The notes under the pieces are model-generated. The model was not told where the DNA came from. It saw only the letters and a list, made by a program, of their open reading frames with translations, and ran no database searches. A DNA stretch of 6,851 bases, taken from VAYN01 sp964540905. Lineage in GTDB: Bacteria > Actinomycetota > Thermoleophilia > Solirubrobacterales > 70-9. Below are positions 1 to 5,552 of the stretch, in pieces. Position 1 is the first letter of the stretch, and every line of letters starts with the position of its first letter. The position numbers were made by a program, and so were the translations under genes. Location of the stretch: the NCBI GenBank assembly GCA_964540905.1, contig CAZIOS010000052.1:1-6851 (forward strand). Direction: 5' to 3'.

Positions 1-126
1 CAGCGCCTCCCGCGGCAGGGCGCGGGGGGAGATCGCCCCGCCGAAGCGGACGAAGCTGAGCAGGATCGGCTTGCCGTGAATCGCCGAACGGAGAGGCCTC
101 TGTGGGCGAACATGGCCTCGGTCGCG
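1..126. other. Former 3' flank of the large secreted gene, unassigned
   Basis: Before the IS inserted, this stretch lay directly downstream of the large gene's stop codon. I cannot assign a gene to it. One minus-strand frame stays open to the window edge with almost only G or C at third positions, and reads ...HGKPILLSFVRFGGAISPRA..., but it has no ATG or GTG start inside the window. A plus-strand frame starting at base 2 is equally GC3-rich and ends at a TGA at 77-79 (last residues SRIGLP), so it could be the tail of a convergent gene. The overall GC content makes the two hard to separate. A 10-bp palindrome AGAGGCCTCT lies at 92-101, but there is no convincing hairpin with a T-run that would act as a terminator. 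Confidence 0.35.
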
Positions 127-132
127 GCTAGG
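127..132. repeat. Target site duplication, left copy (GCTAGG)
   Basis: This is a six-base direct repeat of 1204-1209, flanking the IS element exactly at its TGTAG/CTACA ends. The form N-CTAG-N matches the target preference described for IS481 of Bordetella. On the minus strand this copy supplies the TAG stop codon (128-130) of the transposase. Confidence 0.93.
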
Positions 133-1123
133 TGTAGATGCCAGCCACGTTGTTCCCGGTCAGCTCCCGTAACCGCTCCATAGGCGGTCGGTGACCGAGG
201 GCGCCGTGTCGTCGTCTGAAGTTGTAGCGCTCGACCCATCCCGAGAGGGCCGCGGTCCTCTCGGGAGAGCTGCTGTAGATGGCGGCGTAGGCCCACTCCC
301 GCGACATCGTGCGGATGAAGCGCTCTGCCTTGCCGTTGGTCTGGGGCCGGTAGGGGCGGGTGCGCAGGTGCTTGATCCCCAGAGCCCGGCAGGCAAGGGC
401 GTGGGCGACCGAGACGTAGGCGGAGCCGTTGTCGGTCATCAGCCGCTCGACGACGATGCCGTGGGAGCGGTAGAAGGCAACCGCCCGCCGCAAGAAGGCG
501 ATCGCGGTGATCGCCTTCTCGTCGGGCAAGACCTCGACGTAGGCCAGGCGGGTGGCGTCGTCGACGCAGACGTGAACCCGCTCCCAGCCGGTCTGTAGTC
601 GCCGCACCCCCTCGGCGTCGGTGCGGGTGCGCCCTTCCTTGGCCCAGCTGCGCCCGAGCATGCGATGTCCGGCGCCGTGGGGCCCGATCCGGCCCAGCTT
701 CTTGACGTCGATGTGGATCAGCTCCCCGGGGCGACTCTTCTCATAGCGGCGGATCGGCTCCTCGGGCCCCAGGCGGGAGAGCTTGCCCAGGCCGATCCGC
801 TTGAGGACGGCGGAGACCGTCGAGATCGCCATCTCCAGCGTCTCGGCGATCTCGGGCCCGGTCAATCGCAATCGCCGCAGGGCGGCGATTGCATCCACTC
901 GATCGGTGGGGGTGGCGTTATGGACGTGGCGAGGGGCCGAGCTGCGGTCGAACAGACCCGCCTCGCCTTCGGCGCGGTAGCGCCGCACCCACTTGCCGGC
1001 GGTTCTCGCGCTCACTCCGGCGGCCTCGGCCGCCTCCGTGAGCGCGATCCCCTCCTCGAGCACTCGTCTGACCATGGTCGCCCTGCCCTTCGGGCCGAGG
1101 GGCGAGTTAGCGTGGAGCTTCAT
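128..1123 (-). CDS. IS481-family transposase (DDE type), 331 aa
   Basis: This is the transposase that cuts and joins the ends of its IS through a DDE integrase (rve) fold. An N-terminal helix-turn-helix region (about residues 20-60, with LTEAAEAAGVSARTAGKWVRR) is followed by a second HTH (about 88-112, TGPEIAETLEMAISTVSAVL). The catalytic core then contains D139 (in IHIDVKKLG), D231 (in MTDNGSAY) and E267 (in NGKAERF); D231 and E267 are separated by 35 residues, the usual DD(35)E spacing. I chose the ATG at 1123 because the protein then begins MKLHAN, as many IS481 transposases do, and an AAGGAGG sits 6 bases upstream. A TTG further upstream (1186) would start inside the terminal repeat. The reading frame is intact and full length. 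It has no stop codon of its own: the element ends ...TAC-A, and the target duplication adds CC-TAG. Native promoter elements are not obvious in the 80-bp leader. Confidence 0.95.
   Translation of the reverse strand: MKLHANSPLGPKGRATMVRRVLEEGIALTEAAEAAGVSARTAGKWVRRYRAEGEAGLFDRSSAPRHVHNATPTDRVDAIAALRRLRLTGPEIAETLEMAISTVSAVLKRIGLGKLSRLGPEEPIRRYEKSRPGELIHIDVKKLGRIGPHGAGHRMLGRSWAKEGRTRTDAEGVRRLQTGWERVHVCVDDATRLAYVEVLPDEKAITAIAFLRRAVAFYRSHGIVVERLMTDNGSAYVSVAHALACRALGIKHLRTRPYRPQTNGKAERFIRTMSREWAYAAIYSSSPERTAALSGWVERYNFRRRHGALGHRPPMERLRELTGNNVAGIYT
133..155 (+). repeat. Left terminal inverted repeat of the IS
   Basis: Reading inward from the outer end, this begins TGTAGATGCCAG and ends CCACGTTGTTC. 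It matches the right end at 19 of 23 positions, including all of the first five and the last eleven bases. On the minus strand it also encodes the last residues of the transposase (NNVAGIYT). Confidence 0.93.
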
Positions 1124-1129
1124 CCGGTT

Positions 1130-1136
1130 CCTCCTT
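1130..1136 (-). promoter_or_regulatory. Ribosome binding site of the transposase
   Basis: AAGGAGG on the minus strand lies 6 bases before the ATG at 1123. It is a near-perfect Shine-Dalgarno sequence and decides the start in favour of this ATG over the upstream TTG in the same frame. Confidence 0.85.
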
Positions 1137-1180
1137 GGATCTGGGGCTTCGACACCGCCAGCCTCCAGGGAGGGCCGGGT

Positions 1181-1203
1181 GAACAACGTGGTTAGGAACT
1201 ACA
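1181..1203 (-). repeat. Right terminal inverted repeat of the IS
   Basis: On the minus strand this begins TGTAGTTCCTAA and ends CCACGTTGTTC, pairing with 133-155. Mismatches are at positions 6, 8, 10 and 12 counted from the outer end. A shared CCCGG follows a few bases inward after a one-base offset, so the repeat may extend slightly further. Confidence 0.93.
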
Positions 1204-1209
1204 GCTAGG
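1204..1209. repeat. Target site duplication, right copy (GCTAGG)
   Basis: This is an exact copy of 127-132. On the minus strand it contains the TAG stop codon (1205-1207) of the large secreted protein. Its last two bases (1208-1209) are also the first two bases of the 1070-bp direct repeat. Confidence 0.93.
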
Positions 1210-4200
1210 GCGCGTGGAACTCCACGAACGGACTGCCGGTTTTGGCGCTGTTGTAGTAGCCGGTGGCGACGCAGGCGGAGGCGGTGGCGCAGGAGACGCT
1301 CTGGAAGGAGCCTTGCGTTTCAGCCCCTTCGATCACGCGCAGCGGATCGGTGGTTTCCTGCACGGTCCATTCGGAGCCGTTGAAGTGCTCGGCCAGCGGC
1401 GCGGTCCCTTCGCCTTCTGGGTAGCTGCCGACGGTGGCGCAGGCGGTCGCCGAGGTGCAAGCGACCGCGGCCAGGGCGCCGCCGGTGGTCCCCGGGGGCT
1501 GGGTTGCTTGGGTGGCCGACCAGGAGCTGCCGTTGTAGCTCAAGAGCCCCAGCCCCTGGCCGGTGACCGCCAGGCAGAACGAAGCCGAGGTGCAGGAGAC
1601 GCCGAGGAGGTTCGCGGGCGCGGAGGAGATGGAGGCCAGCGACCATTCTTTGCCGTTGTAGTGAAGGGCGATCGCCGTGGGGGATCCGCTTTCGCCTTTT
1701 TTGACGGTCGACTGACCGACCGCCCAGCACCCTTCGGCGCCCGTGCAGGAGACGCCGTGGAGGTAGCTCTTCAGGTGGGGGCCCTGAGGGGTGGACTGGA
1801 CCGTCCACGAGGAACCGTTCCAGCGCTCGGCCAAAGGCTTGTTTTCGGTGCCGTTCCAGGAGTTGCCCACCGCGGTGCAGGCTTCCGAGCTCGTGCAGGA
1901 GACGGATTCCAGGTGCGCTTCGGTGGACCCTGACGGGTTGGGGGTGGTGAGCACCGACCAGGTGGTGCCGTTCCAGCGCTCGGCCAGGGTGAGCGCTGGG
2001 CTCGAGGAGACGGCGGCGTAGCCGACGGCGATGCAGGACGTGGTGCTCGGGCAGGAGACGGATTCCAGGCGCGCTTCGGTGGTGCCTGACGGGTTGGGAG
2101 TCGTCTGGACCTGCCAGTTGCTGCCACTGCGGGCCTCGGCCAGGGTGAGCCGGGTGCCGGCGGCATTCCGATAGCTGCCGACCGCGGTGCAGACCGTGGT
2201 GGAAGCGCAGAAGGAGCCGGGGAGCAGGCTCGTCTGGGTCCCGGCGGGCAATTCGGTGGAGGCCAGGGCCCATTCCCGCGTCGAGAACGTCTGATCCCCG
2301 CCGACGGCTTCGCCCTGGCCGTTACCGGCCACGACGCGGAAGTGGTATTTGGTGCCGGCTTCGAGGTTTTCGGCCTGCTGGGTCACTTTGAGCGCCGCGG
2401 TGGACGAGCCGAGGGCTTTCGGCGACAGCGAAGTCGCGCCTTGGTAGCCGTGCGCTTCGAAGGCGGCCTGGGTGGTGTATTCGAAGTGGAAGGTGGTGTC
2501 CTCCCCGCCGGGATTGACGGTGCCGTTGAGGGTGACCTTCGGCGCTTCGGTATTGGTCGCCGCCTGGGTAGTGGCGGTGGGCGCCGTGCCGGGCGCGTGG
2601 AACTCCACGAACGGACTGCCGGTTTTGGCGCTGTTGTAGTAGCCGGTGGCGACGCAGGCGGAGGCGGTGGCGCAGGAGACGCTCTGGAAGGAGCCTTGCG
2701 TTTCAGCCCCTTCGATCACGCGCAGCGGATCGGTGGTTTCCTGCACGGTCCATTCGGAGCCGTTGAAGTGCTCGGCCAGCGGCGCGGTCCCTTCGCCTTC
2801 TGGGTAGCTGCCGACGGTGGCGCAGGCGGTCGCCGAGGTGCAAGCGACCGCGGCCAGGGCGCCGCCGGTGGTCCCCGGGGGCTGGGTTGCTTGGGTGGCC
2901 GACCAGGAGCTGCCGTTGTAGCTCAAGAGCCCCAGCCCCTGGCCGGTGACCGCCAGGCAGAACGAAGCCGAGGTGCAGGAGACGCCGAGGAGGTTCGCGG
3001 GCGCGGAGGAGATGGAGGCCAGCGACCATTCTTTGCCGTTGTAGTGAAGGGCGATCGCCGTGGGGGATCCGCTTTCGCCTTTTTTGACGGTCGACTGACC
3101 GACCGCCCAGCACCCTTCGGCGCCCGTGCAGGAGACGCCGTGGAGGTAGCTCTTCAGGTGGGGGCCCTGAGGGGTGGACTGGACCGTCCACGAGGAACCG
3201 TTCCAGCGCTCGGCCAAAGGCTTGTTTTCGGTGCCGTTCCAGGAGTTGCCCACCGCGGTGCAGGCTTCCGAGCTCGTGCAGGAGACGGATTCCAGGTGCG
3301 CTTCGGTGGACCCTGACGGGTTGGGGGTGGTGAGCACCGACCAGGTGGTGCCGTTCCAGCGCTCGGCCAGGGTGAGCGCTGGGCTCGAGGAGACGGCGGC
3401 GTAGCCGACGGCGATGCAGGACGTGGTGCTCGGGCAGGAGACGGATTCCAGGCGCGCTTCGGTGGTGCCTGACGGGTTGGGAGTCGTCTGGACCTGCCAG
3501 TTGCTGCCACTGCGGGCCTCGGCCAGGGTGAGCCGGGTGCCGGCGGCATTCCGATAGCTGCCGACCGCGGTGCAGACCGTGGTGGAAGCGCAGAAGGAGC
3601 CGGGGAGCAGGCTCGTCTGGGTCCCGGCGGGCAATTCGGTGGAGGCCAGGGCCCATTCCCCGGGGGTCGTGAAGGACTGGTCTTTGCCGTAAACCTTTTC
3701 TCCCGCGGCGTTTCGAGCCACGACGCGGAAGTGATAGGTGGTGACCGGCTTCAGTCCTTTGATCGGTTCGCTGATCGCAATTTCTTTGCTTTCGGAGCCG
3801 AGCGCTTTGGGGCTTGCTGGGGCTACTTTCCCGTGCGAACCTTCACCGGCAGCGTATTCGGTCGTGTCGTATTCGAAGTAGTAGGAGGTTTCTTCGCCCC
3901 TCGGATTGACCGTGCCATGGAGCGTCGCGCCATAGCCCGAGATCGCATCGGCACTGTTCGTGGTGGCGAGCGGGCCAGGGCTCGTGAAGACCCTGTCGGC
4001 GCCGTGAAAGGTTCCGGTCGAGTTACTGGCGACTATCCGATAGTGATAAGGCGTGGAGAGCGCCAGGCCTGTGATTTTCTCTTCGACCGCTTCTGAGCTG
4101 TCGACCGAGCTGCCGGCACCAACCGACCCGGACGGCAGGGGCGTGCTGGCTTCGTACACTTCCGCTTCTTTGCCATATTCGAAGTGGAATTCGGTTGGTT

Positions 4201-5413
4201 TCTGCTCCGGATATATCAGCGCGTGCAGCGTTGCGCTGTGTCCTTTGAGTCCCGTGACTTCCTGGGCCTGCGCATACACCCAGGCCGGGCTGGCATCCGC
4301 CAGCGAGCAGTTGTATTGATAGTTGTCCCACAGGCCCTGAACCCAGGTCCCGTTCGGCAGTTCGTCGTCGCCCGAAGCGCAGATGTCGGCGATCTCCTGC
4401 TCTTCGGCAGTTCGCCAAGCACCGTGAACGTCGCCGGGATCTGGGTCCGTGGCACTCTCCGCGTACTCGTGCGAGGCGAGCATCGACGTGATGTTTCCGA
4501 TGTCGTGTTCGGGGTCGAAGCTCAGGCAGCCGGTGAGTTTGGAGAAGGGTTTATCGCCGGCGTAGGGCACGAACGAGATCGACGTGCCATGAGTGGGGCT
4601 GTATTCGTGATAGGCACAGAATCCACGAAAGCCATACGTGCTGCCAGGGGCGGGCAGGATGATGAACTGATCGTTGAGCGTCGGAGCCCAGCCTTTTTCT
4701 TTTTCTTCAAAGACTTTTATGGCGGCGTCAGCCTCGGTTCTGATCGATTCTTGGTTGACGACTTCGGAGGGAGCGGTGACGCTGTTGTCTTCATACGTGG
4801 TGAGCGTGATGCTCGAGCCAACACGACCGGTATGGTCGAAGTACTGCGACATGATCGACTGAAATTCGGTCCCCGACAGGCCTTCGTACATTTCAAGGAG
4901 CTGTTGGCGCACGGCCAGGCCGGGTTCTTTGGACCAATTCGAGCCCCAGAAGATCGCGTACAGGTGAGGGGAGTGCTGGACGCCCGCGCCGGCAGGGTTG
5001 TAGAGAAGCGGTGGTTCCTCGCAGAATCCGAAGCGGTTGCAACGGATGCCGAGTCCTTCCTCTCCTTCTTCCCCTTCCTCTTCTTCCCCTTCTTCGATCG
5101 GCTCCTCCTGCGGTTGGAGGGCAGACTGCCCGAGGGACTGGCGCTCACTCTCGGACGCCATGGGGAGGAAGTGAATCGCCCTTTTCTTCGCCCAGCTCGG
5201 CAGCGGCACGTCATGGCCAAGGCCCTTGTGGAAGTAGTCAGAAGAATGTATGCCGCCCTCGACCGCTGCCGCTTGGGACTTCGGCGCCGAGGCAGTCAGC
5301 CCGATGAGGATTGCTCCGACGCAGGCGACTGCCAGCAGGCACCTGCTCCTTGCCGACCTCGAGCCCGAGCTGGAATCGCTCCAGGCAACCCGCTCCGAAG
5401 CTGACTGCGACAT
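1205..5413 (-). CDS. Large exported multidomain protein: metallopeptidase-like domain, FN3-like modules, two identical propellers
   Basis: I do not recognise a named gene; the product is 1402 aa and exported. Residues 1-50 form a Sec signal peptide (basic RSARSR, hydrophobic CLLAVACVGAILIG, cleavage near SQAAA). An acidic Glu/Gly tract follows at about 103-120. Residues 145-373 form a globular domain with SHEYAESATDP (H315, E316, E319, D323) and later EIAD-I-C (340-345). This recalls the HExxE-type motif of plant EXORDIUM/PHI-1-like and related bacterial secreted proteins, so it may bind a metal, but peptidase activity is unproven. Its six cysteines (125, 131, 266, 296, 345, 369) could form three disulfides. 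FN3-like modules span about 376-478, 481-583 and 943-1045. Residues 586-941 and 1047-1402 are two copies of one Cys-rich seven-bladed propeller. There is no transmembrane anchor or sorting signal at the C-terminus (...VEFHAP), so it is probably released or held by partners. The ATG at 5413 follows GGAAGGAG by 7 bases. The stop codon lies in the IS target duplication. Confidence 0.88.
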   Translation of the reverse strand: MSQSASERVAWSDSSSGSRSARSRCLLAVACVGAILIGLTASAPKSQAAAVEGGIHSSDYFHKGLGHDVPLPSWAKKRAIHFLPMASESERQSLGQSALQPQEEPIEEGEEEEGEEGEEGLGIRCNRFGFCEEPPLLYNPAGAGVQHSPHLYAIFWGSNWSKEPGLAVRQQLLEMYEGLSGTEFQSIMSQYFDHTGRVGSSITLTTYEDNSVTAPSEVVNQESIRTEADAAIKVFEEKEKGWAPTLNDQFIILPAPGSTYGFRGFCAYHEYSPTHGTSISFVPYAGDKPFSKLTGCLSFDPEHDIGNITSMLASHEYAESATDPDPGDVHGAWRTAEEQEIADICASGDDELPNGTWVQGLWDNYQYNCSLADASPAWVYAQAQEVTGLKGHSATLHALIYPEQKPTEFHFEYGKEAEVYEASTPLPSGSVGAGSSVDSSEAVEEKITGLALSTPYHYRIVASNSTGTFHGADRVFTSPGPLATTNSADAISGYGATLHGTVNPRGEETSYYFEYDTTEYAAGEGSHGKVAPASPKALGSESKEIAISEPIKGLKPVTTYHFRVVARNAAGEKVYGKDQSFTTPGEWALASTELPAGTQTSLLPGSFCASTTVCTAVGSYRNAAGTRLTLAEARSGSNWQVQTTPNPSGTTEARLESVSCPSTTSCIAVGYAAVSSSPALTLAERWNGTTWSVLTTPNPSGSTEAHLESVSCTSSEACTAVGNSWNGTENKPLAERWNGSSWTVQSTPQGPHLKSYLHGVSCTGAEGCWAVGQSTVKKGESGSPTAIALHYNGKEWSLASISSAPANLLGVSCTSASFCLAVTGQGLGLLSYNGSSWSATQATQPPGTTGGALAAVACTSATACATVGSYPEGEGTAPLAEHFNGSEWTVQETTDPLRVIEGAETQGSFQSVSCATASACVATGYYNSAKTGSPFVEFHAPGTAPTATTQAATNTEAPKVTLNGTVNPGGEDTTFHFEYTTQAAFEAHGYQGATSLSPKALGSSTAALKVTQQAENLEAGTKYHFRVVAGNGQGEAVGGDQTFSTREWALASTELPAGTQTSLLPGSFCASTTVCTAVGSYRNAAGTRLTLAEARSGSNWQVQTTPNPSGTTEARLESVSCPSTTSCIAVGYAAVSSSPALTLAERWNGTTWSVLTTPNPSGSTEAHLESVSCTSSEACTAVGNSWNGTENKPLAERWNGSSWTVQSTPQGPHLKSYLHGVSCTGAEGCWAVGQSTVKKGESGSPTAIALHYNGKEWSLASISSAPANLLGVSCTSASFCLAVTGQGLGLLSYNGSSWSATQATQPPGTTGGALAAVACTSATACATVGSYPEGEGTAPLAEHFNGSEWTVQETTDPLRVIEGAETQGSFQSVSCATASACVATGYYNSAKTGSPFVEFHAP
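1208..2277 (-). repeat. 1070-bp direct repeat, copy B (C-terminal propeller)
   Basis: This encodes residues 1047-1402 and matches 2591-3660 without any mismatch that I could find. The translations agree in several frames on both strands. The offset between copies is 1383 bp, exactly 461 codons, so the reading frame is kept. Identity starts at the last Pro codon before the stop and ends two bases past the Glu codon of EWALAS. This copy ends at the stop codon, where the IS has inserted. Confidence 0.95.
2278..2590 (-). repeat. FN3-like spacer module between the two propellers
   Basis: These 313 bp separate the two identical repeats and encode a single FN3-like module (residues about 942-1046). 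It has the pattern VTLNGTVNPGGEDTTFHFEY near its start and TKYHFRVVAGNGQGEAVGG near its end. The same pattern appears in the two modules before the first propeller (about 3665-3973 and 3980-4288). The three modules are clearly related but differ at roughly half their residues, in contrast to the identical propellers. Confidence 0.75.
2591..3660 (-). repeat. 1070-bp direct repeat, copy A (first propeller)
   Basis: This encodes residues 586-941 and is identical to 1208-2277 as far as I can read. It contains six full and one split blade of about 45-55 residues, each with the core S-V-S-C-x5-C-x-A-V-G, then usually L-A-E-x-W/F-N-G-x-x-W-x-V. Blade cores begin near residues 602, 654, 706, 756, 808, 853 and 908. 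The last blade lacks the W-x-V strand, and the opening EWALASTELPAG supplies one, as in the velcro closure of a beta-propeller. Each blade has a C-x5-C pair, 14 cysteines per propeller, probably seven disulfides. Confidence 0.9.
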
Positions 5414-5420
5414 CACATGT

Positions 5421-5428
5421 CTCCTTCC
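5421..5428 (-). promoter_or_regulatory. Ribosome binding site of the large secreted gene
   Basis: GGAAGGAG on the minus strand ends 7 bases before the ATG at 5413. It supports this start over an in-frame TTG at 5473, which would put the Shine-Dalgarno sequence inside the gene and lengthen the signal peptide's N-region by 20 residues. Confidence 0.85.
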
Positions 5429-5436
5429 TGCCGCCG

Positions 5437-5451
5437 CGTGCCACTGGCACG
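5437..5451. promoter_or_regulatory. 15-bp palindrome upstream of the large gene
   Basis: CGTGCCACTGGCACG is a perfect inverted repeat with 7-bp arms around one central base. It lies 8 bases upstream of the ribosome binding site, inside the 139-bp gap (5414-5552) between the regulator and the large gene. It could be an operator for a dimeric regulator or a short hairpin in the leader. A weaker GTGCTCGCAC inverted repeat lies at 5502-5511. I could not pick out convincing -35/-10 hexamers in the gap. Confidence 0.4.
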
Positions 5452-5552
5452 ACCCCGCGGCCCCCTTGGACAAGTTGGGTGCAGTCTTTCGATGCGACGA
5501 GGTGCTCGCACGACCAATGTGCTGAGGAACGCAGAGGTATTTCGTCAGGCTG

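Larger units (their letters stand above)
133..1203 (-). mobile_element. Complete IS481-family insertion sequence, 1071 bp
   Basis: The element runs from TGTAG at 133 to CTACA at 1203. It has 23-bp imperfect terminal inverted repeats (19 of 23 positions match) and is flanked by a perfect 6-bp GCTAGG duplication. It carries one transposase gene, which fills almost the whole element on the minus strand. Length, TGT ends, single DDE transposase and CTAG target all fit IS481. Intact ends, intact reading frame and perfect target duplication suggest a fairly recent insertion that could still be active. It lies at the stop codon of the large secreted gene, in the same orientation, so host-gene transcription could read into it. 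Confidence 0.95.

Noticed and set aside
1124..1186. Upstream TTG start for the transposase adding 21 residues
   Set aside because: It would begin inside the right terminal repeat and has no ribosome binding site, whereas the ATG at 1123 has a near-perfect one and gives the family-typical MKLHAN start.
1320..2273. Minus-strand 317-codon open frame in another phase, repeated at 2703-3656
   Set aside because: It is out of frame with the propeller coding sequence, rich in Arg/His/Pro, and exists twice only because of the direct repeat. It was useful solely as evidence that the two copies are identical at the DNA level.
2342..3316. Plus-strand open frame of 324 codons across the FN3 module and the first propeller
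   Set aside because: Its second part recurs opposite the other propeller copy (1214-1933) only because the DNA is repeated. The Gly/Ala/Arg-rich product shows no domain, so it is a shadow of the repeat.
1208..3660. Direct repeats as a CRISPR array or composite transposon
   Set aside because: There are only two long copies, both in frame inside one coding sequence. They have no short repeats with spacers and no transposase or terminal repeats of their own.
4184..5404. Long plus-strand open frame (406 codons) opposite the secreted protein gene
   Set aside because: It lies entirely antisense to a gene with signal peptide, recognisable domains and a strong ribosome binding site. Its product is Arg/Gly/Val-rich with no recognisable motif, as expected from the complement of GC-rich coding sequence.
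1205..5413. The large gene as a pseudogene truncated by the IS
   Set aside because: The TAG is part of the duplicated target and so was present before insertion, and the last propeller is complete at that point. Nothing indicates a lost C-terminal part.
5414..5473. Upstream TTG start for the large gene adding 20 residues
   Set aside because: The strong Shine-Dalgarno sequence at 5421-5428 is placed for the ATG at 5413, and the shorter form gives a normal signal peptide.
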